Virus record (IMG/VR): IMGVR_UViG_3300020411_003515 | Location: 1 to 24,908 of that record | Source of the DNA: a virus | DNA length: 24,908 nt | Direction: 5' to 3' (one strand) | Shown: positions 1 through 10,500 of the stretch, piece after piece | Position numbering within the stretch: the first letter of the stretch is position 1 | How the letters are laid out: each line of letters begins with the position of its first letter | Program-made: the position numbers and the translations under genes | Notes under the pieces: generated by a model | Told to the model about the DNA's origin: nothing | Seen by the model: the letters and a program-made list of their open reading frames with translations, nothing else | Databases searched by the model: none

Positions 1-3000
1 TTCTGTACAGAACTTGTTATTAGCGTAGTTCCTGCTCCTGTAGATAGAGTAGTATCACTAGTATAATATATTAATTTTTTACCAGTAGTAAATGACTGTC
101 CTTGTACATTAGTCAAATATAAAGTATCAATTCCAGTTGTTATTCCAACTGTAACCTTATATCCACCACCAAAATCATCAGATCCTAAATCTGCAGTAGT
201 AATACCTAAAACATCTCCAACTTTATATCCAGTTCCAACATCACCAGGTTGATTACTAATAGTAATATCCGAAATTGATCCATCTGATCCAACAGTTACA
301 GTTGCTTTAGCACCAGATCCAGATCCAGTAATACTAAATAATCCAACATTCATATAGCTTTGACTTGCAGGATATCCTGTTCCTGAACTAATAGTTGTTA
401 TACCAGTAGCATCTAAAGATAGTGGACCACCCACATCCTCTATAATACCAGTAGGATCGTCTGGTACGTTACTTCCACTAGTGGCAGTTACTTTTACACC
501 ACTGACTAATACTGAATCCATTACAGTAGTATTGTTAATACCAACTTTTAATTTTCTTGGATAAGATGTTATTGAATTTGATTGTAATTTAAATTGTGGT
601 ATACCATTTGATGTTAATGAAGAATTATATAATGTCAAAGCTCCAGTATTTGTAAAAGATGCTTTATATAAGTTAAATTTAAGATCTTCAGTTTGAGTAG
701 AAGTCCATATAGTTCCATTTTGAGATTTAAATAAACTACCACCAAGATATTGTTTAGAAACTTGTTCCTGACTTTCTTGACCAAGACTCTTTGTTTCAAT
801 AGTGGTTTCATTCATTCTAGAAATCCAAACAGTATATGCTGTTGTTTGGGGTGCTAATAAAACAATAGCATATTCTGTTCCTGGTTCCAAATAAACAGGA
901 GAAGGAAATGTTACTTTTGTTGCTAATGAGGCATCATCTGATACTTGTATTAATCCAGATTCAGTAGGGTCTAATTGAACTTCTGCATATTCCTGAAGTA
1001 TTTGATTAGTTGGAGTCCCTAATTCCATTGTTCTTATTTGAACAGTTAATGGAATAGATTCATCTTTAGTAGCAAAGAATAAATCAAGAGATGTTAAGAA
1101 CATTCCAGTCTCATCAACAGTAAATGACTGGGCTAAAGGATCTCCATGTTCCTGTCTTGCTGGTCTTGGTTCTGGTCTAATAATTGTTGTTGTCGATGTA
1201 AACGTATCTATTTTTGCACTTGTAGTATATTCAGCATCTCCACGGGTAATTCCAGCAGAAGTATCTTCTGAACCAGGTAAAGGTTCACTGTTAGTATCAG
1301 ATGAAGTTAATCTTAAAGTTTTAAGACCATTACTAAATGTTAAAGCTGGTGGTGGAGTTGTATATGCATTTCTAATGAAGAATGACCCTTCTATATTACC
1401 AGAAACGTCCGATACTAAACGTACATCAGATATTGTAGCACTTGCATTATTTCCTAGACCTTTAAGCTCCATTCCTTTAACAATTCTACCATAATAATCA
1501 CTCATTGCTACATTATTTAAAGATGCCATATCTACATTCAATATGGTATTAGATTCTGTATAAACTGATGATATCCCAACAGTAGGTGTATATGGATTTT
1601 TATCATAAAAAGTAGTTGGGGAATTATAGGTTCCCTTTCTATGATTAGGTTGTGCTAATCTAAATGTAATTAATTTTTCTGTACCAACATATCCTTCAAC
1701 AATTTCTCCAGTTGTAAAAAATCCAGAGTTCATATTAACTTCAATCAATTTGGGAATAACATCTAGATTTTGTCTTCCATCAAGAAACGCATAATATCTT
1801 GTCAAAGGAACCATAGCAATTCCTTTAAATCCAACATTTCTAGATCTAGCAAATGGAAGATCTCTAGTTCCAGTTAGTATTCTAGACGTTGTTTCGGATA
1901 CTTCATCACCATCTAATACTATATCATCAGCTCTAATTTCTTCAGTAGTTGAATAATTATCAGAAGATGGATGGCATTGAATTCTTGATCTAAAAACAAC
2001 AACCTCATATGGGTTTACATTTTCAACACGACTAGCTTTTTTATTACCAATATCAGATTCTACTTCAGTATATTTTAAAGTTATTAAATCACCTGTTTTT
2101 TGTACATTTGGATCTAATAAAATTAGATCATCATCAAAATCAACTGTTGATTTATTATATGATTCTGATATTCCTATTTCTGGAGCATTTGTAAATCTAT
2201 CAAATGGAACAATTAATTCATTTTTTACAGTGTCAATATTAACCTTATTATCGGGATTATCAATATCCATTCTGAGAGTATCTTTAAAGTCATCTACAAA
2301 GAAACCAGACTTAAACCTATCTCCTGTAGCATCTTTAATTTGTAATGATTTTGTATCTAACTCCAATAATGATAAACTAGTTACAGTTTCTAAATTTGAA
2401 ATTCTATCATCTAATTTTCCAATATCTCTCATAGTATATCTTTTATTATCAACCAATGATATGGTGGCATCATTTGTATCATACAAATATGCTGGTAAAT
2501 CAATTGTTGCTACATGCATAGCATCATCAATAAATGAAGGTTCTTTTGGATTAACTGAAGAAACTCCTTTTATTAATGAGAATTTTCCAGTAAAATCTTC
2601 TCCAGTATTAAGAACTAATTTATCTATTCTTGGAAGATAGAAATTATATCCCAATCTAGATTCACCTTCAGGTCTAACAACAATATCACTAGTTTGTCCA
2701 GAACCTTGGAATGATCTACTAGTGTATGCAAATGGTGATTTATTTGATGATGTAAATTTAGATACTCTAGGTCTAAAATCAAGAGTATCAGATGCTCTTC
2801 CTTTCTTTAAAACAGGAATATCATTTGCAAATCTTTCTTTATTATAAGAATTTACAGTAAATACTTTTCCTGTATCGCTGGATGAAACAATATAATTATC
2901 AAAGATTATTAATAATTTTTTATCTGGACTTGAAAAATTGGGTTTTCTAACTATTCTAGAATAATCGTAGAATTGTTCTTTTTGACCTTTATCTAAAGTA

Positions 3001-5834
3001 TAATATTCAGTTATATCTAAATGATTACCGTGAGTTACAGCCTGTAATATTGTGGAAATATTTGATTCATCAAAAGTAACTAATTCACCAATAATGAATT
3101 TATCTGGAGTTAAATAAACAATAGTAACATCTGTATTATTAGATTCTCTATCAACTATTTGAGCAATTGCCCCACTTTCAGATCCTCTTATAAGTTCTCC
3201 AACTACTGAATTTGTAGATAATGATAATCCTGAAACAAATGTAAGAGTATCTAATGTTGGATTATCAGTATTTTTAGATTCTAATACTGCAAGTACTTTA
3301 ACAACATCTGGAACATTTAATGATATTTCAGTATCTTCAACTCTTAAACCATAGTAAATACTTTCAGTTAATCCTGTAGTAGATGTTGATACACCAGAAC
3401 TTGTCTTAGTTACAAATAATTTATTACTTCTAGAATATTCTTTAATTTTTTCTTTAAATCCTTGAATTTCTATTGTAGTATTAAAGAATGCTGCAGTATT
3501 TTGAGTTAGATTCTTAAATTGAACTTGAGTTCCACCTGAAATTATGCTAACTTTATCACTATTCAAAGGTTCAGTTGATCCTGCTGGATCAGTATATGAA
3601 ACTGAATATTTTTTATCATCATAACCACTAAAGAATGCACTTGATATACCAGATGGTATATTTAAAATTGCCCCATTTGAAGATGGTGTTTGAGAAATTT
3701 GCTTACTAATCGTTAATGTGGAATTTGTTAAAATAGCATCAGAAATATTTGATTCTGGTAATTTTATATAAAGACCAGCATTTTCATTATCAACAAACTG
3801 TGGTTTTGCTACTTTTATATTAACAGCAGTTGTTATTCCACTAGACTGTTGATACACTGCACCATTACAAACACCAGGAACTGATGGAACATTTTTAATA
3901 GATAATGTTCTTAAATCATTGGATACATTAGTAACCTCATTAAATGTAATATCATAACCTTGTCCAACACTATTAGCAATTTGATATGCTATAATAGAAC
4001 CTTTTTTTACACCTGAGAATGCATTACCTGGAGAAGTTATGCTACCAGTTAATCCATTAGTAGATGTAACTATACCAACAGCATCAGAACCAATATTAGG
4101 TATCAATGATGGGACTAAAACAGTATCAGCAGCAAAATCTATAGAAGTTGGAAGTGTTGCAGCATCTTGATACACGGATTTTACATCATTGATACCATAC
4201 GCAACTATACTGTTTATTACTCTTGATAAGATCTCAGATTCATTTATTAATATTTTTTCACCACTAATAAATGTTCCTGATGTTTGTGATATTGTAATAG
4301 TTGATCCTGAAGCATTAGCTACAACATAACCCGTAGCACCACTACTTATACCCCTAATATAAGAACTAGCAGGACATTGAGAACTACTTAATTCTGAATT
4401 TAATGTTAATTTTGTATATGTTTGAACATCAAATAGATATAAATTCCATTCACTAGCACCATCTGAATATGGAGTATTTCTTAAATTAAAAGAATATACT
4501 CTAGCTTTACCAATAGTTTCACCTCCACTTGGTAATTGTGTTACTGGAGTAGAACCATCTCTTCTTATATTAACTAAATCTACCTGATTATCATCATCAT
4601 CAAAACCAATATATGGAGTTCCCCATACATTATTAACTCTAAGTATATTTCCCATGTCATAATCAACAAGGGCTGATTCAACCTCTTCTTTATCTCTAGG
4701 TTTTGGCACATCAATAACAGTAGTTCCTACACTGTTTATTCTATACCCCTTAACATATGCTTTTCCTGGTTCTATTTCTATACAAGCTAAATCATCAGAT
4801 GGTGTTGCTCCTTCATCTGTGACTTGATTAGGACCAAAAATACCTTGATTTGAAAGACCATTATCTAAAGAATCTGATACCTTTACATTAAAATTATCTA
4901 TGGAATAATTTCCAGACTCTTCATAAGTTCTTGCAGCAAAATATTTATTAATTTCAGAATAAACTGAAAAATCTTGTAATTTTTTTAATTCACCTTCTCT
5001 TAACTTAATTATTTCAACAAAATTAGTATCATTTGTATCAGTAAGAGATTTTTTACTTAATTTAGTACTAATCTTTAATCTATCTGCTCCAGGAGCAGCA
5101 AAATTAGAGAATCCCCTAGCATTATCATATAATGAATTATCATCATTTGATGTTACAAAAGATTCTAAAATATTTAATCCAACTCTATATGATGGATCAT
5201 TGCTATATGGATCTAAAATTAAAGTATCTGCAGATACATCAACAAAAGTTCCTCTAATATAGTAAACACCAGCATTTATTTTTACCGCACTTCCAATAGA
5301 ACATGCATTTGATCCTACTAAATTAGCTACACTCTCACCAATTTCTATAGTAGTATTTCCATATGTAATAGATTCTTGTGCTAATATAAGTTCACTATCT
5401 TCTAAACTCTTTGTTTGATTATTATTATCAGATGTTAAATATTTTACAAATAAAGTTAAATCAGTAATACCATCAATTGCTGAAGGAACCTTAAAATCAT
5501 TTACTAAAAATTCTATTCCAGTATTTTGTCCTTTTAATTTTTTTCCTTTAAGACTAGACGCATATGTTGTTACTGGAATACCTAAATGCTCAGAATCTAT
5601 TTTAATAGAAAAATAACTATTATCATAATAAACCCCACCAGGGATTACCATAGATCCTTCTTTGAAAATATGTCCACCAAAAGATTCTACTTGATTTTGT
5701 AATATTGACTGGAGAGTTGATAATTCTCTTGCTTGAACAGGTTTTCCTGGTTTAAATAATACCCTATAAAAATTTTTATCTTTATCAAAGTCATCATAAT
5801 ATGGACTTATATTTAAATTTGATTTTATTGACAT
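1..5834 (-). CDS. DUF4815-type virion structural protein, 3' end beyond the window
   Basis: I translated the minus strand from ATG at 5834 and found the frame open to the left edge (about 1,944 codons, no stop in the stretches checked), so the C-terminus is missing. The N-terminus reads YYDDFDKDKNFYRVLFKPG, then PVQARELSTLQSILQNQ and a GGHIFKEGSMVIPGG segment, which is the pattern I associate with the DUF4815 family found next to gp8 in T4-like cyanophages. Near residues 1563-1725 is a second recognisable block, starting HGDPLAQSFTVDETGMFLTS and including TVQIR and EYAIVLLAP; it resembles beta-sandwich modules common in these tail proteins. Residues about 1810-1902 hold G-x-G-Y repeats like those in the two preceding genes. 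The start lies 3 bases after the gp8 stop, so it is probably co-transcribed and translationally coupled with gp8. The likely role is a baseplate-peripheral or fibre-associated virion component; the exact position in the particle is inferred. Confidence 0.85.
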   Translation of the reverse strand, partial: MSIKSNLNISPYYDDFDKDKNFYRVLFKPGKPVQARELSTLQSILQNQVESFGGHIFKEGSMVIPGGVYYDNSYFSIKIDSEHLGIPVTTYASSLKGKKLKGQNTGIEFLVNDFKVPSAIDGITDLTLFVKYLTSDNNNQTKSLEDSELILAQESITYGNTTIEIGESVANLVGSNACSIGSAVKINAGVYYIRGTFVDVSADTLILDPYSNDPSYRVGLNILESFVTSNDDNSLYDNARGFSNFAAPGADRLKISTKLSKKSLTDTNDTNFVEIIKLREGELKKLQDFSVYSEINKYFAARTYEESGNYSIDNFNVKVSDSLDNGLSNQGIFGPNQVTDEGATPSDDLACIEIEPGKAYVKGYRINSVGTTVIDVPKPRDKEEVESALVDYDMGNILRVNNVWGTPYIGFDDDDNQVDLVNIRRDGSTPVTQLPSGGETIGKARVYSFNLRNTPYSDGASEWNLYLFDVQTYTKLTLNSELSSSQCPASSYIRGISSGATGYVVANASGSTITISQTSGTFISGEKILINESEILSRVINSIVAYGINDVKSVYQDAATLPTSIDFAADTVLVPSLIPNIGSDAVGIVTSTNGLTGSITSPGNAFSGVKKGSIIAYQIANSVGQGYDITFNEVTNVSNDLRTLSIKNVPSVPGVCNGAVYQQSSGITTAVNIKVAKPQFVDNENAGLYIKLPESNISDAILTNSTLTISKQISQTPSSNGAILNIPSGISSAFFSGYDDKKYSVSYTDPAGSTEPLNSDKVSIISGGTQVQFKNLTQNTAAFFNTTIEIQGFKEKIKEYSRSNKLFVTKTSSGVSTSTTGLTESIYYGLRVEDTEISLNVPDVVKVLAVLESKNTDNPTLDTLTFVSGLSLSTNSVVGELIRGSESGAIAQIVDRESNNTDVTIVYLTPDKFIIGELVTFDESNISTILQAVTHGNHLDITEYYTLDKGQKEQFYDYSRIVRKPNFSSPDKKLLIIFDNYIVSSSDTGKVFTVNSYNKERFANDIPVLKKGRASDTLDFRPRVSKFTSSNKSPFAYTSRSFQGSGQTSDIVVRPEGESRLGYNFYLPRIDKLVLNTGEDFTGKFSLIKGVSSVNPKEPSFIDDAMHVATIDLPAYLYDTNDATISLVDNKRYTMRDIGKLDDRISNLETVTSLSLLELDTKSLQIKDATGDRFKSGFFVDDFKDTLRMDIDNPDNKVNIDTVKNELIVPFDRFTNAPEIGISESYNKSTVDFDDDLILLDPNVQKTGDLITLKYTEVESDIGNKKASRVENVNPYEVVVFRSRIQCHPSSDNYSTTEEIRADDIVLDGDEVSETTSRILTGTRDLPFARSRNVGFKGIAMVPLTRYYAFLDGRQNLDVIPKLIEVNMNSGFFTTGEIVEGYVGTEKLITFRLAQPNHRKGTYNSPTTFYDKNPYTPTVGISSVYTESNTILNVDMASLNNVAMSDYYGRIVKGMELKGLGNNASATISDVRLVSDVSGNIEGSFFIRNAYTTPPPALTFSNGLKTLRLTSSDTNSEPLPGSEDTSAGITRGDAEYTTSAKIDTFTSTTTIIRPEPRPARQEHGDPLAQSFTVDETGMFLTSLDLFFATKDESIPLTVQIRTMELGTPTNQILQEYAEVQLDPTESGLIQVSDDASLATKVTFPSPVYLEPGTEYAIVLLAPQTTAYTVWISRMNETTIETKSLGQESQEQVSKQYLGGSLFKSQNGTIWTSTQTEDLKFNLYKASFTNTGALTLYNSSLTSNGIPQFKLQSNSITSYPRKLKVGINNTTVMDSVLVSGVKVTATSGSNVPDDPTGIIEDVGGPLSLDATGITTISSGTGYPASQSYMNVGLFSITGSGSGAKATVTVGSDGSISDITISNQPGDVGTGYKVGDVLGITTADLGSDDFGGGYKVTVGITTGIDTLYLTNVQGQSFTTGKKLIYYTSDTTLSTGAGTTLITSSVQ

Positions 5835-5837
5835 TTT

Positions 5838-7478
5838 TTAAAATTCCAGGATAACTTTAACATCTTCTTTTTGTCTTTCATCACGAGTAATTAATGGTCT
5901 ATTATCTAGGTAAATAATATCACCCGACTGATTATTTATCTCAGAAGGAGCTATTCCTTTTGTGAATTCAATTCCTAATTCAACTACTTTACTTCCAGTA
6001 GGATTAGTTGTAATTCCTGAAAAAGATGTGTTTATACCTAAAGTATATGATGGTGCTCCTTGCTTAACTATATCTGCTGTAGCAGATAATTGGAATGAAT
6101 TAATTCTACCATCAAGACCAGATGTACTAGTAATTCCACTATAATCAGTTTGATCTCCAGTTAATTGATTAAAATATAAAGACCTATCTTGATAATACTT
6201 TAAAACTCCTATTTTTGGATTATCAGAAACTAAATCAAAAGATGTAACATATGCTTTTGCTTGTCCAATAACTACACCACTATTATTTTTAGTATCTTGA
6301 ACAATAATATCACCAACATTAATACTTGTTACTGCATCTTCAGGAAAACTATTTAAATATAAAGCTCCTGTAGATGAATATTGGTTTTTATTATAAATTT
6401 GAGTAGATCCTATCGACAAAGGATTTTTAACAATTCCAATTTGAGAGAATTTTGTATCTGGTGGAAAATCTTTTGTTGATGTATCAAATCTGGCATATAC
6501 TAAAACTCTATCAGCACCCAATTCTTTGTAAGGATCAAATCCATGCCCTTTACTTGGAGGTATTATAGGAATTAATTGTGCTCTATTACTCTCACTGACA
6601 TTTTGATCTATAGTATCCAAATCAACCATAGCATAAGTATACCCTTTACCCCCAACAGATACCTTTACATCTGATATTTCTGTTTGTTGATTTACATCAA
6701 CAATTACTTTACCGCCAGTTCCATCACCAACCAATTTAAATTCCTGTCCAGTTCCGCCAGAATAACCCTTTCCAGAATTTTGTATGAATACCTTTTTAAT
6801 CTGATTATTGTTAACATCAGAATCACCATTTTCTCTAACTGCAACGACTTGAGAATCAGTATTTGATGACCAAGAATTTGGGATAGGTATAAATTCAGTA
6901 GCATCAAATTTTATTACATCACTTGGAGAAACTGAAAATAAATATTTCCAAACATAACCATCATTAGTGTCTCCTGATGGTTTAAATGGTTCTAAACCAG
7001 TGAGTGTTGGTTCGTTTTGTGAAGAATTTCCTGTAGAATTTATCCCTGTTGAACCATTATCAATACAAATATAAACATTATAATCTTTGTTCATTACATA
7101 ATAAGATGCCTCATATAACCTAGATCTATCAGTTATAGGTGTTTTATTACTACTACTATAATCATGACGATACATTTCATAGGTTGTACCCTTTTCCCAT
7201 ATTTTTTTCTTAATAACTCTTCTTATATTATCAGTAGTAATTTTTTTACCATAAATCATGGTATCTTTAACATGATTAAGATAATTAAAATTATCTGTAG
7301 GATTTGGTGTATCACCATTCCAATCAGGAACTGAAGTTGATCTACCAAATCTAGTATTACCAATACCTGGATTTGATAATCCAACAAAAATATAATAAGA
7401 ATTATTTGGGTCAGTTACATCACCCAAAAAATTACCAGCGTTATTAATTCTAAACTGATCTGTTACAATTGCTGCCAT
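5838..7478 (-). CDS. gp8: Baseplate wedge protein gp8
   Basis: This 546-residue protein is the homologue of T4 gp8, a structural subunit of the baseplate wedge. Conserved landmarks in the expected order are IVTDQFR at residues 4-10, DGYVWKYLFSVSP at 173-185 (T4: GDGYVWEYLFEIPP), FSQIGIVKNPL at 344-354 (T4: FRQISIITNPL), and the C-terminal IIYLDNRPLI...KVILEF at 521-546 (T4: MIYMENRPPI...NILFTF). GHGFDPYKELGA at 311-322 is a motif I recall from marine T4-like gp8 proteins. T4 gp8 has 334 residues; the extra length is mainly at about 210-300, which carries two G-K-G-Y units, and at about 355-515. The gene has its own late promoter 18 bases upstream, and its stop is 3 bases before the next gene. 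The ribosome-binding site is A-rich and weak (AAAGAAAAAG). Confidence 0.93.
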   Translation of the reverse strand: MAAIVTDQFRINNAGNFLGDVTDPNNSYYIFVGLSNPGIGNTRFGRSTSVPDWNGDTPNPTDNFNYLNHVKDTMIYGKKITTDNIRRVIKKKIWEKGTTYEMYRHDYSSSNKTPITDRSRLYEASYYVMNKDYNVYICIDNGSTGINSTGNSSQNEPTLTGLEPFKPSGDTNDGYVWKYLFSVSPSDVIKFDATEFIPIPNSWSSNTDSQVVAVRENGDSDVNNNQIKKVFIQNSGKGYSGGTGQEFKLVGDGTGGKVIVDVNQQTEISDVKVSVGGKGYTYAMVDLDTIDQNVSESNRAQLIPIIPPSKGHGFDPYKELGADRVLVYARFDTSTKDFPPDTKFSQIGIVKNPLSIGSTQIYNKNQYSSTGALYLNSFPEDAVTSINVGDIIVQDTKNNSGVVIGQAKAYVTSFDLVSDNPKIGVLKYYQDRSLYFNQLTGDQTDYSGITSTSGLDGRINSFQLSATADIVKQGAPSYTLGINTSFSGITTNPTGSKVVELGIEFTKGIAPSEINNQSGDIIYLDNRPLITRDERQKEDVKVILEF

Positions 7479-7496
7479 TTTTTATAGCTTTTTCTT

Positions 7497-7504
7497 TATT
7501 TATA
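7497..7504 (-). promoter_or_regulatory. T4-type late promoter for gp8
   Basis: The minus strand reads TATAAATA, an exact match to the T4 late-promoter box recognised by the gp55 sigma factor with the sliding clamp. It lies in the 31-base gap between the giant structural gene and gp8, ending 18 bases before the gp8 start. The surrounding GTATAAATAAA is identical to the sequence before gp25. It should give gp8 and the downstream DUF4815 gene late transcription independent of the 13-kb gene ahead of them. Confidence 0.8.
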
Positions 7505-7509
7505 CTAAG

Positions 7510-10500
7510 TTACTGTGGTTTATTTATTCCACCAGTCTTTCTAATACCAAAGTTTCTTCTTTGTATTGATGGATAAGTTGTCAATCCTGAATTAACAGTT
7601 TTATTTGACACAGAAATTTCTATAGGATTAGAACTTCTAGTTACTCCAGATATCTTACCCCAAGAAAATCTACCAGATCCTTTTCCTGTTGTTCCTATAC
7701 CAACAACAGTAGAATTAGTTTGAATACCAGCAACAAATTCTGCAGTGCTGACTGTTTTAACAACACCACTAATAGTGTAAATATTATCCAAGAATGTTGT
7801 TCCAATTCCAACTATAGATCCAGAAGAATTTACAGCAGTAACTCCAGTTCCAATTGATGTATTAGAAATATAGATAGGTAATCCATTAACAAGAGTAGAT
7901 GAATCTCCAAATTCCCAATTTAAATAGAACTTAATTGAAGTATCTCCAATTGCTGTTATTGCTGTAACTATTCCAGAGAATCCTGAAACATTTGCTTTTG
8001 TTACATCACTTATAGTTTCTGTTAAATCTTCTGGGAAAGGTGCTAATACTGTAGGTGCTACAGTATATCCAAATCCAGAATTTGTAACATTTACATTTGT
8101 TATAGAACCATTAACAATATTTGCTATTCCTGTTGCAAAATATGTACCTGCTATTCCAGGAGTATTTCTAGCAATAGATAATGTACTAAAGTCTTGAGAT
8201 GTAAGACCATATCCAGTTATACTTCTAGGTTGGGATATTGAAACAGAAGTTGTTGATCCAACATATCCAGTACCACCATCATTAACTGTTATCGACTGTA
8301 CTTTTGATCCTGAAAGTACTGCTGTCAAAGATGCTGCAGATTTATTTGTTGATTGATCAGAAATAAGGAAATTAATCTTACTAGCACCTGTCATATCATA
8401 AGTTGTAATTCCAACAGAATCAACATAAATGTCTGTGCTAGTTGTTGTAATTCCAGATATTAATTTTAAATCTGGGAATACTAAAGGTTCAATAGATGGT
8501 CTTGACTTTGATACTGGTTCCCCATCAATTATTAGATCTGATTTTTGTTTAATCCAATTTAATGGTTTAAAGTTATCATCTATACCAACACCAACATATA
8601 GTTCAGTTTCAATAGTATCTGAAGTTGTTATACCAAGTACAGTTCTGTTATCTGTTTGATTAATTGTAGATGGCATACCATCAAGTTTTAAGATTCTTAT
8701 ATCATCACCAGCTTTAATAGTTTCTTCTATATCAGTATAAACAATATCAACCCCATCTTTTCCTCTATAGAAAAATACAGCGACATTATCATTTTTATCA
8801 GGAGGTTCTGACAACATAAAACTGGTTCCACCATCATATTCATAAGAAATACCTGGTTCTTGAATAACACCATTTATAAAGATAAGTAATAAATCCTGAG
8901 GAATTATTCCTGCTCCTGGTTTAGACTTAAATGATAAAAGTTCATTATTAAGACTCATAGGGAATCTTCTTCTAACACCATCTTGCAAGTTTGCTATATC
9001 ATCCAAATAATCAAGTTCTCCAAAATTCCAAGCAGAAAATCTATCAGTAAATATTTCATTAACTGTAAATTCAAATGGAGTTATTAATGAAGAAATTTGC
9101 TTATCAGTGACAATTCCTATTGGTTTAAATACATCTCCTTTTTTGAAGGCAAATCCGTCTCTAGTTATCTTAAATCCTTTTACTTCAAACAATGTAGATC
9201 CAATTCCAGTGGTAGAACTAGAACCAACTTCTAGAGATACTCTTAATGCCTTTCCAGTTTCTGTGGTTGTTCCAATTCCTAGTCTAGATACTCCAATAAC
9301 ATCAAGATTTTCATAGGATGGAGATGGTGGTAAAATTTGCGGATTTATATAACCAGATCCACCAGAAACAACATTAAATGTTAATGTTCCACCTACACCA
9401 ACAGTTGCAGTTATATTTGCTCCAGATCCTAAACCACCACCACTTCCAACTGAGACTTTAAAATAATCATTGGTAGCTTCAATAATAGATAACGCTGTAT
9501 TATAAGCAGGGTCTGTTGTGCGAGGATATAGATGAAGAGTCTTAAAGTCATCCTTAGAACAAGTGTATACTAATGACGTGGTAGCAATGCTGATTGTATT
9601 TGCAGATCGATTTACACCATTATTAATAGCACTTACAAATGTATGAATACCTGTATTTGTTGATGGAACAATATCAAGAACATTTATTTCAAACTGATTA
9701 CCACCACTTACATTAGATATAGGTAACCATTTACCACTTAAAGGATCTGTTGACCGTGGATATGTATGATTGGTAGAATGAGAATCTTTATCGCATGTAA
9801 ATGTAAGAGAATTATTATCAAAGTTAACTAATTGACCATTTGCTAAAGCTGGTGATGGTGTTGAATTAAGTTTTACAGTCATAATACCAACATTTGGATC
9901 ATACACGGTTCCTGTGGTTGCTGTATATGAATCTGATGTAATAAGATTATGATTAGACTTTGTTAATGATACAATACCAGTTAATGTATCATAAGGTGCA
10001 GCAGTAGGTGTAAATGTAGTATTTCCACCTATTCCATTAGCATTAACGGTAATAGAATTATTATCTGAACTTACAAATGTATGATCATAAGCAGAATCTG
10101 TAACTCCTATTGATATTGGAGTACTAGAGAAATATCCAGATCCATTAAAATCAGTAGTTCCCAATCCGACAGATGTAATAGTCCCTGAAGCATTAGTAAC
10201 AACAGTTGCAGAGGCACCAACTAAAGGTGCTATACCAAGACCACCACTAGAACCTATAGATATTATCTGGCCAGATCTTGGTAATTGATTTTGTGTAGAA
10301 TCAATTTCACTTATAATGATTGATCCATTAGCAGAAGTAATACCAGTAAATACAAAACTAGTAACCCCTACATTTTCATCTAAATCATAATTGTTTAATG
10401 GATTGTTGAGTGTAGTTGGTCTCTGGAATATTCCATTTATTGTCATTAAAGTACTTCCAGTATTAAGTCCAACTGTATTAACACCACTAACAGTAGTAGT

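Noticed and set aside
2230-2640. A 136-codon open frame on the plus strand
   Set aside because: It is antisense to the DUF4815-type gene, whose minus-strand frame is continuous here with good family motifs. The predicted product has no recognisable features and no promoter or ribosome-binding site. The shorter plus-strand frames within 5962-6866, 8429-9316 and 19658-19843 were rejected for the same reason.
6704-6907. A 67-codon minus-strand frame inside gp8
   Set aside because: It is an out-of-frame shadow of gp8, with no start signals and a low-complexity Leu/Ile-rich product.
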